Below the pieces are notes generated by a model. It had not been told where the DNA came from, made no database searches, and saw only the letters and a list, made by a program, of their open reading frames with translations. 64,000 bases of DNA, taken from Clostridia bacterium (GTDB lineage Bacteria; Bacillota; Clostridia; Lachnospirales; Lachnospiraceae). The stretch covers positions 39,299 through 103,298 of the forward strand of contig CAJTEN010000021.1 of assembly GCA_910575245.1 (NCBI GenBank). The letters are read 5' to 3'. Made by a program: the position numbers and the translations under genes. Shown piece after piece: positions 10,201-16,925 of the stretch. Numbering within the stretch: position 1 is the first letter of the stretch; each line of letters opens with the position of its first letter.

Positions 10201-10352
10201 GACCGGAAGTCGGGAACATAGGGGTTGTACAGAGCAGTGAACTGGATCTGAACTTTTTTACGGCAGAAGAGCTTCAGGATGAGACATCACCGGTACAGAC
10301 GGCCGACTTGTATCAGACGGCGAAAGTGTTTATTTCGGTGATCACAGCATAG
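7230..10352 (+). CDS. Large flagellar-locus protein of unknown function (DUF6240-like), FliK-like C-terminus suspected
   Basis: A 1040-residue, soluble, mostly helical and acidic protein with no signal peptide or membrane segment. I associate it tentatively with the Lachnospiraceae family DUF6240. It shows several degenerate repeats of a helical unit of the type 'VPLTxExVxxAKxxxE' (for example VPLTEENVRNAKKAYD near residue 150 and VPLTPDTVTELYRL near 270). Residues ~920-1010 (HLRVLHG, GRVAAEFSIRNGKVSGFI, SLKELF) resemble in pattern the C-terminal domain of the hook-length protein FliK; this is inference only. A sigma-28-like promoter lies just upstream and flagellin 2 starts 20 bases downstream, which argues for a role in filament or hook assembly. 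Start chosen at the ATG after GGAGTGAG. Confidence 0.6.
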   Translation: MKITFDNSSTNQNVDKVMTTSHRDTRTEKTNQTGAYALDISGTVMDNTAYKGQGKTAEEVMQDAGQIDVATQRDYMTVMSNTVSEEDYNRMMEDGYDIGDMDVEEVVTIVDKIKAELIKGGTQVVGYTDQIDAETLREITGSEAFARELEKQFARHDVPLTEENVRNAKKAYDKAAELKEITEGAARYMVENHMEPTIDNLYRAGYSSTADGDRQGRGYYADGAGYYAKKAEEYNWQQLRPQMERVLEEAGLEVNEETLEDAKWLVEKGVPLTPDTVTELYRLDTLSLPKDEKYILSAIAAAIADGKSAGEADLTDNRSNLEKAAEYVERFGQVSDEAVGRTIAEGKELTLANLEIAAGQAEDAADSMPPQSAQRNGSAGVTDRNAASEGLGNGAAYADPGNHTAEQIMPGDASAEIPAEITARRQLAEIRLMMTVEANRKLLESGYSIDTTELEKLVDALKQIEARQRELLFGETDVDRASEKAALYAETRSKISEIPYLPIDVAGRFKVTDEDFTLNQVHISGTALRNQYDEAKERYETWMTSTRGDLGDSMEKAFRNVDAILEDMGLDASEENRRAVRILGYNRMELSRENIETVRASDMELHRVIDKMTPAAVLQTIRDGRNPLEMTLPELDAYLDSIQNGKEQEIEKFSKFLYKLDKNNAITKEERTAYIGIYRMLRQFEKTDGAAVGALVNIGTEVSFKNMLSAVRSQKRAGMDFLVDDAFAGIEAIEKGMSITKQIEAGFSKDYRDIVAGIADRMAKQDAVTQKEYQAEQMQECRQACEAEDAVIEELLHNRQPVTVNNLAAADMLMHNPGAVYKKLNEYTTPENRGKVKNALSHLQEALTDKDTAQEAYEEMQQAYEDILEEARYSMPDLNYIDLKMMQNCYKQLTLAGSLAREENYQIPVEINGETTAIHLRVLHGQDDGGKVKATFETQSHGRVAAEFSIRNGKVSGFIACSTEEGAEAVRNKSGDLQESLKELFASKEDGPEVGNIGVVQSSELDLNFFTAEELQDETSPVQTADLYQTAKVFISVITA

Positions 10353-10372
10353 ACAGCAAGGAGGAATTCAAT

Positions 10373-11551
10373 ATGAAAATCAGTTACAACGCGGCGGCAA
10401 TGCGCGCCAACAATGCATTAAATAAATCCGACAAGAGGTTGACCCAGTCTTTGAAAAGACTGTCATCCGGCTTAAAGGTTACGGCAGCTAAGGAGAACCC
10501 TTCCGGTTATGCAATCGGACGCAGGATGAATGCACAGATTGCCGGTGTCTCCGTGGCTACCCAGAGCGCAAATAACGGTATTTCCATTATTGAGACAACG
10601 GACGGAGCCTTGTCGGAAGTACATGATATGCTGCAGAGAATGAATGAGCTGGCAGTCAAGGGGGCCACAGGAACACTCACATCCGTGGACAGGGAGACCC
10701 TGAATCAGGAATTGAAGCAGCTGAAAGAAGAAGTGACCAGAATCGCCAATGACACGGAATTTAACGGGCAGCCGCTTCTGGATGGAAGCTTTGACCTGAA
10801 AGGTTATACGAACAATCAGAGGGTGAATGTAGATTCCTATTCTGATGAAGCGCTGGCGAAGGAGTATACAATCGACGCGCTGACTGTCGTTTATAAGGCA
10901 GACGGAACGATAGATTTGGATGCGACCAGAAATTCCTTTGTACCGGGAGCCGATTTTCCGGTAGGTGCGAAAGTCACAGAAGTAGGATCTGATAAAGTAG
11001 TGATCAAAGGCAGCCAGGATTTCGAACTGACTCTTTCGGTGAAACCGGATCCTGTTGTGGATGCGAATGGTGATATCACAGGGTATAATAATGTCAACTG
11101 TATTCCTAATGACGCGAGCGGTGCCCCGACTTCATTAAAGATCGACCTTACCGGAATCGGCAGCATGGATACTCAGATCGGCGCCAATGAAGGGCAGCAG
11201 CTGGAGATTCGTATTCCGACGATCTCTTTGAGCCATCTGGGCATTGAGAAGACCGAGGTAACGACACAGGACAGCAGCAGCGATGCGATTACCGAGATCA
11301 AGGGAGCGGTTAAGTATGTATCGGATGCGCGGAGCCGTCTGGGGGCTTATCAGAACCGCCTGGAGCATACGATCAGCAGTCTGGATATCACGAAGGAGAA
11401 TATGACGGCATCCTATTCCCGCATTATGGATGTGGATATGGCGGAGGAGATGACCAGTTATACGACAGAGCAGGTAATCTCGCAGGCGTCTACGTCTATG
11501 CTGGCACAGGCCAATGAGAGACCTTCACAGGTTCTGCAGTTACTTCAATAA
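10373..11551 (+). CDS. Flagellin, standard size
   Basis: Filament subunit of 392 residues. The N-terminal D0/D1 region is clear (MKISYNAAAMRANNAL, SLKRLSSGLKVTAAKENPSG, GALSEVHDMLQRMNELAVKGATGT). The C-terminal region is also clear (GAYQNRLEHTISSLD, ASYSRIMDVDMAEEM, TEQVISQASTSMLAQANE). The variable middle is only about 150 residues. It shares the DMLQRxNELAVK block with flagellin 1 but has a different N-terminal sequence, so the two are distinct paralogues rather than a recent duplication. It has a good AAGGAGG ribosome-binding site, and is 20 bases after the preceding gene, so probably co-transcribed with it. FliS, its likely chaperone, follows. Confidence 0.95.
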   Translation: MKISYNAAAMRANNALNKSDKRLTQSLKRLSSGLKVTAAKENPSGYAIGRRMNAQIAGVSVATQSANNGISIIETTDGALSEVHDMLQRMNELAVKGATGTLTSVDRETLNQELKQLKEEVTRIANDTEFNGQPLLDGSFDLKGYTNNQRVNVDSYSDEALAKEYTIDALTVVYKADGTIDLDATRNSFVPGADFPVGAKVTEVGSDKVVIKGSQDFELTLSVKPDPVVDANGDITGYNNVNCIPNDASGAPTSLKIDLTGIGSMDTQIGANEGQQLEIRIPTISLSHLGIEKTEVTTQDSSSDAITEIKGAVKYVSDARSRLGAYQNRLEHTISSLDITKENMTASYSRIMDVDMAEEMTSYTTEQVISQASTSMLAQANERPSQVLQLLQ

Positions 11552-11569
11552 GACATGAAGATATACTAA

Positions 11570-11585
11570 GGCGTCAAAGGACGCC
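11570..11585 (+). repeat. GGCGTC hairpin repeat, copy 1
   Basis: GGCGTC-AAAG-GACGCC hairpin within the block ctaaggcgtcaaaggacgcc followed by gcctaa. A very similar block recurs at 16852-16875. Here it lies between flagellin 2 and FliS, where it could act as a processing or attenuation signal that lowers FliS relative to flagellin. Confidence 0.6.
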
Positions 11586-11611
11586 GCCTAAATTGAGGAA
11601 GGTGCAGCGAG

Positions 11612-12118
11612 GTGTCAAAGGACGGAAAGGGATTGGGAAGTATGACCAGGGAATTGAAACAGGAATTTACCTTGCGGATTACGCAGGCTAATAAGACGCA
11701 GCTGATCACGATTTTGTATGAGATGGTGCTGCTCTATCTTGATGAGGCCGAGAAGGCCTTGGAGGAGGGGAATAAGGCGGAATTTAAGAGTGCGATACGT
11801 AAGATCCGCGGCTGTATGAACGAATTGACGGCTTCCTTGCATCTTGATTATGAACTGGCGCAGAATTTGCTGCAGCTTTATCTCTATGTGAACAGGGAGC
11901 TGGTGCAGGCTTCCTCACATTTTGAGAAGGAGAATCTGGAGCATGTCCGGCTGGTGATCGGGGAACTGCAGAAGGCATACCGGAAGATTGAAGATCAGGA
12001 CAGATCGGGGCCGGTTATGGGGAATACACAGACGGTCTATGCCGGGCTTACTTACGGCAGGAATACGCTGACAGAAAATATTGCAGATCCTTCGGCGAAC
12101 AGAGGATTCTGTGTATAA
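11612..12118 (+). CDS. fliS: Flagellar export chaperone FliS
   Basis: Cytoplasmic chaperone that binds the flagellin C-terminus and prevents early polymerisation. The pattern fits FliS: ANKTQLITILYEMVLLYLDEAEKALEEGN followed by a four-helix bundle with ELTASLHLDYELAQNLLQLYLYVNRELVQAS. These spans are read as landmarks at about residues 25-110. It starts with GTG, chosen because GAGGAAGG lies at the right distance and no ATG fits. At 168 residues it is longer than usual FliS (~130) because of a C-terminal tail ending NRGFCV. It sits directly after flagellin 2, the normal partner arrangement. Strong hairpins follow. Confidence 0.85.
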   Translation: MSKDGKGLGSMTRELKQEFTLRITQANKTQLITILYEMVLLYLDEAEKALEEGNKAEFKSAIRKIRGCMNELTASLHLDYELAQNLLQLYLYVNRELVQASSHFEKENLEHVRLVIGELQKAYRKIEDQDRSGPVMGNTQTVYAGLTYGRNTLTENIADPSANRGFCV

Positions 12119-12136
12119 ATTATATGGTGAATTTCA

Positions 12137-12166
12137 GGCCGGCAGACAGACTGCCGGCCTGACGGT
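12137..12166 (+). terminator. Terminator of the flagellin 2-fliS unit
   Basis: GGCCGGCAG-ACAGA-CTGCCGGCC, a perfect 9-bp GC-rich stem 18 bases after the fliS stop. The T-run after it is weak. Confidence 0.65.
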
Positions 12167-12178
12167 CTTATTCAGGGA

Positions 12179-12214
12179 AATCCCGGAAATACAGAGATTG
12201 GTATTTCCGGGATT
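12179..12214 (-). terminator. Terminator between fliS and the DUF2508 gene
   Basis: AATCCCGGAAATAC and GTATTTCCGGGATT form a perfect 14-bp stem with an 8-base loop. On the minus strand it ends the DUF2508-type gene; it may also act on the plus strand as a second terminator. Confidence 0.6.
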
Positions 12215-12252
12215 CTGTTGTCCGGATATGATTAGGGTTTCCGGGTCTATTT

Positions 12253-12684
12253 TCAGGAGAACAATGACAGGGCGCGGTACGCCTCTCCCTGCTTGTTTTC
12301 AGTCAGTGCATCCGTCTCCGCTGCCTTTTCCAATAAGTATTTATAGCGCTTCATAACGGCATTTACCTCATAGATGTAGCAGTCGATGAGATCCGGATCG
12401 GTTACATTGTCGAAATTTGAGTAGGCGATCTCCAGGGCGAACCGGGACTTTGCCAGTTCTTCCTGCAGAGTCAGTTTTGGGCCGTCGATGATGGAATCTG
12501 TTTCCGCCGGGATACAAGGTTGTTGATGGAAGAGTACTTTCATAAGGATACCAAGCCTTTCTGTTATTATCCTTTCCGGTAGTGTGCCGGAAATTACTTC
12601 TAAACTATTGGTTACTTTGTCGTATGTCCTGGTTTGCAGTCTCTCTTTTATTAAAGTATAGGTAATAATTGGAAAAATATTCAT
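12253..12684 (-). CDS. DUF2508 (YaaL-like) family protein
   Basis: Small soluble helical protein of unknown function. The recognisable family block is in the second half: LQEELAKSRFALEIAYSNF, DNVTDPDLIDCYIYEVNAV and MKRYKYLLEKA, the pattern of DUF2508, whose B. subtilis member YaaL is encoded next to bofA. Here too bofA is the neighbour, but in divergent orientation. The first half (about 70 residues) has no recognised domain. I place the start at the ATG at 12684, which has a GGAA-type site; an ATG at 12705 is in frame but has none. Being next to BofA suggests a link to sporulation, but no function is known. Confidence 0.7.
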   Translation of the reverse strand: MNIFPIITYTLIKERLQTRTYDKVTNSLEVISGTLPERIITERLGILMKVLFHQQPCIPAETDSIIDGPKLTLQEELAKSRFALEIAYSNFDNVTDPDLIDCYIYEVNAVMKRYKYLLEKAAETDALTENKQGEAYRALSLFS

Positions 12685-12806
12685 GTAATTTCCAGAAGAT
12701 TCCATGCATATGTATTATCAGATGGAAAACCATCAGGCTGCATTCCGTCCGCCGTGTCTGATTTATTATTGGCGGAAATATACTTTCAGGTTCAGGAGGA
12801 AGAAAA

Positions 12807-13079
12807 ATGTTAAACAGAAATGGCATGCTGGTAATTTTAGGGGTCTGTGCGGTGGTGCTGATTATCGGCGCAATGGGCAGGAAGGTAGAATGGCTGGTCA
12901 ATTTTATTCTGCGGGCAGTGATGGGCACAGTAGGAATTTATTTTCTGAATTATTTTCTGGAATCTCAGCAGCTTCACTTTGCTGTGGGGATCAATCCGCT
13001 GACTGTTTTGACATCCGGATTCCTTGGATTTCCGGGGGTTGCCGTACTTTACGGGATTCATTTCTTTAAAATGTTGTAG
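12807..13079 (+). CDS. bofA: Pro-sigma-K processing inhibitor BofA family protein
   Basis: A 90-residue integral membrane protein with two or three hydrophobic segments. The C-terminal block VGINPLTVLTSGFLGFPGVA (about residues 60-80) is the BofA signature. In Bacillus, BofA holds the SpoIVFB protease inactive until the engulfed forespore signals release of sigma-K. In clostridia without SpoIVFB the role is less clear. The start has an excellent AGGAGGAAG site. It is divergent from the DUF2508 gene and likely monocistronic, since a separate promoter precedes the pilus operon downstream. Confidence 0.88.
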   Translation: MLNRNGMLVILGVCAVVLIIGAMGRKVEWLVNFILRAVMGTVGIYFLNYFLESQQLHFAVGINPLTVLTSGFLGFPGVAVLYGIHFFKML

Positions 13080-13115
13080 ACATTTCACAAAAATAATCTT
13101 TATGCAAAATATAAC

Positions 13116-13144
13116 TGGACAAGTAGTTTATATATGAGTATAAT
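13116..13144 (+). promoter_or_regulatory. Sigma-A promoter of the Tad pilus operon
   Basis: TGGACA, 17-base spacer, TATAAT. The leader to the first start codon is about 120 bases and contains two small hairpins (GTGAA...TTTCAC and TGCCA-TAT-TGGCA). Confidence 0.7.
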
Positions 13145-13267
13145 TCAACTTACAACTCAAGAAATTCTATGTGAAGCAATGTTTCACTCTTTTGCCATAT
13201 TGGCATCGGGAACTTCATCCCACTTATTTCATTGAGTCAGACTAATCTGTGATAAGGAGGTGTTTTT

Positions 13268-13870
13268 ATTGGACTGAGTTACTATCAATCTCTGTTGCTT
13301 CTTCTGCTGTTTCTTGCAGCACTGGCAGATCTTAAGACGGACCATATCCCGAATGGCTTTCTTGTAACCGGTATGGTGACAGGACTGGCCGCCAGCCATT
13401 TTCTGGGCCCGGGGTTATCTCACTCGGCCGTATCTATGCTTCTTGCATTTCTGCTTATGTATCCCCTGTTTAAGATTGGAACAATGGGAGCCGGTGATAT
13501 CAAAACGCTTATTATGGCGGGCAGTTTTATGTCAGCGGAGGATTTGCTGAAAGTGGTGGCGGCGGCTTTTGGGGTCGGAGCGGTCTTCTCTCTTATGAAG
13601 CTGCTTGCAGAGCATAACGGCAGGCAAAGAATGGCTTACTTGCTGTCTTATGTGTCGGATGTGGCGTCAAGCAGGCAGTGGAAGCTGTACGAAGATGATC
13701 CGGATATTATAATGGCTGATCAAAGAGCCGGTGATATTACAGATTTATCCTGTAATACCCGTATGAAGGCGGATCGGGGAGAGGATTATGATTCGTACTG
13801 CAGCAACAAGATACACTTTACGATTCCGGTCTTGTTTGGCGCAGCACTTAGAATAGGAGGATTGATTTGA
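13268..13870 (+). CDS. Type IV prepilin peptidase (A24 family, TadV/CpaA-like)
   Basis: Membrane aspartyl protease that would cleave the Flp prepilin and pseudopilins of this locus. Both A24 catalytic regions are visible: ADLKTDHIPN near the N-terminus and the GxGD motif in MGAGDIK. Several hydrophobic helices follow, then an unusual hydrophilic C-terminal tail of about 60 residues. There is no ATG. The strong AAGGAGG at 13255-13261 points to ATT at 13268 (giving GLSYYQSLLLLL as the first helix); CTG at 13274 or TTG at 13295 are alternatives. It is the first gene of the pilus operon and its stop overlaps the TTG start of the next gene. Confidence 0.85.
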   Translation: MGLSYYQSLLLLLLFLAALADLKTDHIPNGFLVTGMVTGLAASHFLGPGLSHSAVSMLLAFLLMYPLFKIGTMGAGDIKTLIMAGSFMSAEDLLKVVAAAFGVGAVFSLMKLLAEHNGRQRMAYLLSYVSDVASSRQWKLYEDDPDIIMADQRAGDITDLSCNTRMKADRGEDYDSYCSNKIHFTIPVLFGAALRIGGLI

Positions 13871-14898
13871 AGCAGAAAATTTTTGCAATCTGTGATATGG
13901 AAGAGGCATATGCGTTGAGAATGGCGGAATATATGCTGGAGAAGATCAGGCTTCCGTACGCATTGCATTTGTTTACAAAGGTAGAGGAACTGGAGAGATT
14001 TATGGAGCAGGAGGAGATAGAGATTCTGTTGATCGCCGAAAGCGCATTGGAACTGCTTCGTGAGGAGTATGTCAGACAGCAGGTGGTGCAGATGTTCGTC
14101 CTGCAGGAAAATGATATGCGCGAGAACGATATACAGGAAGGCAGATTCCCTGCGGCTTACATCAGTAAATTCCAGAGCCCGGAGAAGATTGTAGCGGTGC
14201 TGATCGAGGCGGCGGTGGGTCTTTCCGAATGGAGCCGGACCAGGACGCAGAACGAGACGGAGGTGAAGCTGATTGGAATATATTCTCCGATTAAAAGGTG
14301 CCTGCAGACTTCTTTCGCGCTGACCATGGGGCAGATTCTGGCAAGAGAGCACCGGGTGCTGTATTTCAATTTTGAGAGCTACTCCGGATTTGGACAGATG
14401 CTGGGACGGGAATTTCTCGCAGATGTGACAGACGTCATGTACTATTTCCGATGCGATAAGGAGAAACTGGCGCTGCATTTGCCCACCATTACGCAAAATA
14501 TTAATGGCCTGGATTATATACCGCCAATGCAGTCCCAGATGGAATTATGGGAGACGGATGGCAGGCAGTGGCTGGAGCTGTGCAGGAAAATTGCGGAAAT
14601 CGGGCAGTATGAGTATATTATTCTGGATTTGGATGACGGGATGAGCGGTCTGTTTGATCTGTTGAGGGAATGCTACAAAATATACACCATCACAAGGGAT
14701 GACAGTTTTGCAGTGGCCAAGCTGAATCAGTATGAACAGATTCTGAAATTCAATGAGCTGGAGGAAATTGCAGACAGAACCGTAAAGTGCAGGTTTCCGA
14801 TTTTTAAGGAGGTTCCGGTAAATCTGGAGCTGATGACGCACGGAGAACTGGCAGGATATGTTAAGGCGATCATCAGAGAGGACTTATATGGAAAGTAG
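13867..14898 (+). CDS. TadZ/CpaE-like pilus localisation protein, MinD-fold
   Basis: 343-residue soluble protein with an N-terminal receiver-like region (FAICDMEEAYALRMAEYML) and a C-terminal MinD/ParA-like fold (residues ~130-330). The P-loop position reads IGIYSPIKRCLQTS, lacking the usual KGGxGK[T/S] lysines, so ATP binding is doubtful. This is common among TadZ-like proteins. YEYIILDLDDGMSG marks the switch II region. In Tad systems TadZ places the apparatus at the pole. TTG start, chosen because AGGAGG is six bases upstream; it overlaps the previous stop (TTGA). Its own stop overlaps the start of the TadA gene. Confidence 0.75.
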   Translation: MKQKIFAICDMEEAYALRMAEYMLEKIRLPYALHLFTKVEELERFMEQEEIEILLIAESALELLREEYVRQQVVQMFVLQENDMRENDIQEGRFPAAYISKFQSPEKIVAVLIEAAVGLSEWSRTRTQNETEVKLIGIYSPIKRCLQTSFALTMGQILAREHRVLYFNFESYSGFGQMLGREFLADVTDVMYYFRCDKEKLALHLPTITQNINGLDYIPPMQSQMELWETDGRQWLELCRKIAEIGQYEYIILDLDDGMSGLFDLLRECYKIYTITRDDSFAVAKLNQYEQILKFNELEEIADRTVKCRFPIFKEVPVNLELMTHGELAGYVKAIIREDLYGK

Positions 14899-16108
14899 AG
14901 AGGACAGGAAGAAGAGACTGCGGGAAAAACTGGCAGAGAGTATTGATTACTCCACAGAGAAAACGGATGAAGAGATACAGCAACTGATCGATGAAATACT
15001 GATGAAGGAGAGTAAAACAGCACCCCTTAGCCTGGCAGAGCGGGTACAGCTTCGCAGAGAATTGTTCCATGCCATCCGTAAGTTGGATGTGCTGCAGGAT
15101 TTGGTGGATGACGGACATATTACGGAGATCATGATTAACGGACCGGAGAATATTTTTATCGAAAAGGACGGGCATCTGTCCCGAAGTGACCTGCGGTTCG
15201 AGAGCGGGGAGCAGCTGCAGAATGTGATCCAGCAGATTGTGGCTGACTGCAACCGGGTTGTCAATGAAGCCTCTCCGATCGTGGATGCCAGACTTAAGAA
15301 TGGTTCCCGCGTCAATGTGGTATTGAATCCGGTGGCTTTAAACGGCCCTATCGTGACGATCCGCCGTTTTCCTGACAAGCCTGTTATGATGGAGGATCTG
15401 ATTGCATATGGCTCTGTAACAAAGGAAGTATGTGAGTGGCTGGGAAAGCTTGTGCGGGCGAAATATAACATCATGATCAGCGGCGGGACCGGTTCCGGCA
15501 AGACAACTTTTCTGAATGCATTGTCATACTACATTCCGGAGGAGGAACGTATTATCACGATAGAAGACAATGCTGAACTGCAGATTCTGGGACTGCCTAA
15601 TCTGGTGCGGATGGAGAAGAGGAATGCTAACGTGGATGGCTGTCTGGAAATTACAATCCGGGATTTGATCAAAACGTCATTGCGCATGAGGCCTGACCGG
15701 ATTATCGTCGGAGAAGTGAGGGGCGGAGAAGCATTCGACATGATGCAGTGTCTGAATACAGGGCATGACGGATCCATGTCCACAGGGCACGCCAACAGTT
15801 CCGAAGATATGCTGAGCCGCCTGGAAAATATGATTCTGATGGGAATGGAGCTTCCGCTGACAGCAATCAGACAGCAGATTGCTTCCGGCGTGGACATCAT
15901 CGTACATCTGGGACGTCTGCGCGACAGGACCAGGAAGGTACTGGAAATCACGGAGGTCATGGGTTTTGAAGAAGGCAGAATCCGCTTAAGGCCGCTGTAT
16001 CAGTTTGTGGAAACCGGAGAAGACGCGGCGGGAAGAGTGCTTGGTGTGTTGCAGAAGAAAGGAGATTTGTCCTATGTTGAGAAACTACAGTCTGCCGGAT
16101 TACAGTGA
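14888..16108 (+). CDS. tadA: Tad pilus assembly ATPase TadA/CpaF
   Basis: Hexameric secretion ATPase that powers Flp pilus assembly from the cytoplasmic face. 406 residues; N-terminal helical domain, then the NTPase core: MINGPENIFIEKDG, Walker A SGGTGSGKTTFLNAL (about residues 197-211), Asp box IITIEDNAEL, Walker B IIVGEVRGGEAFDM, and the His box STGHANSSEDML. The start ATG at 14888 has GAGAGGAC upstream and overlaps the end of the TadZ gene by 11 bases; an ATG at 14858 has no site. The 3' end overlaps the tadB start by 35 bases, typical of translational coupling. Confidence 0.95.
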   Translation: MESREDRKKRLREKLAESIDYSTEKTDEEIQQLIDEILMKESKTAPLSLAERVQLRRELFHAIRKLDVLQDLVDDGHITEIMINGPENIFIEKDGHLSRSDLRFESGEQLQNVIQQIVADCNRVVNEASPIVDARLKNGSRVNVVLNPVALNGPIVTIRRFPDKPVMMEDLIAYGSVTKEVCEWLGKLVRAKYNIMISGGTGSGKTTFLNALSYYIPEEERIITIEDNAELQILGLPNLVRMEKRNANVDGCLEITIRDLIKTSLRMRPDRIIVGEVRGGEAFDMMQCLNTGHDGSMSTGHANSSEDMLSRLENMILMGMELPLTAIRQQIASGVDIIVHLGRLRDRTRKVLEITEVMGFEEGRIRLRPLYQFVETGEDAAGRVLGVLQKKGDLSYVEKLQSAGLQ

Positions 16109-16832
16109 ATACCGGCTGAAGGGGAAGGAAGGGATACTATATCTTCTGGAAGGGACGGCAGTGGTCGGGGTGATCGGCTATTTCTTCTATCATTCGTGGA
16201 TTGCCTGTCTGTGCCTTGTACCTGTGCTGTTTCTGTTTCTGAAAGATAAGAAAAAGGAACTGGCAAGGAGACAGCGGCAGGAGCTGGGAATACAGTTTAA
16301 AGACATGATTCTTTCTGTGGCAGCTAACCAGAAAGCAGGATATTCTGTCGAAAACGCGTTCAGAGAGTCTTATCGGGATATGGAACTGCTTTATGGTGCA
16401 AAAAGCCTGATCTGCATGGAAATCAGACATATTATGTCGGGTCTTGATAATAATGTGGTACTGGAAAAGCTTCTGTATGATCTGGGTCTGCGCAGCCATG
16501 AACCGGATATTCTGCAGTTCGCCGATGTGTTCTATATCGCCAAGAGAAGCGGCGGGAATATGACGGATATTCTGACCAAGACAGCGTCGGTGATCGAACA
16601 GAAGACAGAGACAGATAAGGAAATACAGCTGATGATCAGTGCGAAGAAGCTGGAGCAGAAGATTATGAATGCGGTGCCGTTTCTGATCATATTCTATGTG
16701 AGCAGCACATCCAGAGGATTTTTCGATGTGCTTTACCATAACCCGGCAGGAATCGTGGTCATGACGGTCTGCCTTGGATTCTACGGGGCAGCGTACCGGT
16801 TGTCCAGACGTATTGTGGAAATTAATATATAA
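16074..16832 (+). CDS. tadB: Tad inner-membrane platform protein TadB (type II secretion F domain)
   Basis: 252-residue membrane protein of the pilus assembly platform. Hydrophobic helices near residues 22-55 flank a cytoplasmic T2SF domain (QFKDMILSVAANQKAGYSVENAF, FADVFYIAKRSGGNMTDIL), and two more helices end the protein. The start is the ATG at 16074 preceded by AAAGGAG; a longer in-frame reading begins inside tadA without a site. It is followed by a strong palindromic repeat before tadC. Confidence 0.88.
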   Translation: MLRNYSLPDYSEYRLKGKEGILYLLEGTAVVGVIGYFFYHSWIACLCLVPVLFLFLKDKKKELARRQRQELGIQFKDMILSVAANQKAGYSVENAFRESYRDMELLYGAKSLICMEIRHIMSGLDNNVVLEKLLYDLGLRSHEPDILQFADVFYIAKRSGGNMTDILTKTASVIEQKTETDKEIQLMISAKKLEQKIMNAVPFLIIFYVSSTSRGFFDVLYHNPAGIVVMTVCLGFYGAAYRLSRRIVEINI

Positions 16833-16834
16833 AA

Positions 16835-16894
16835 AGAGATGAAGATTTTCTAAGGCGTCAAAAGACGCCGCCTAAGAAAATCTAAGTCATCTCT
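16835..16894 (+). repeat. Long palindromic repeat containing the GGCGTC hairpin, copy 2
   Basis: Nested inverted repeats over 60 bases: AGAGATGA/TCATCTCT outside, AGATTTTCT/AGAAAATCT in the middle, GGCGTC/GACGCC at the tip. The core matches the block at 11563-11590. It lies in the tadB-tadC gap, so it could be an intra-operon processing or attenuation element, or a small mobile palindromic repeat. Confidence 0.7.
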
Positions 16895-16925
16895 TGAAGC
16901 AGTTCATGTATGGAGATGAGAATAA

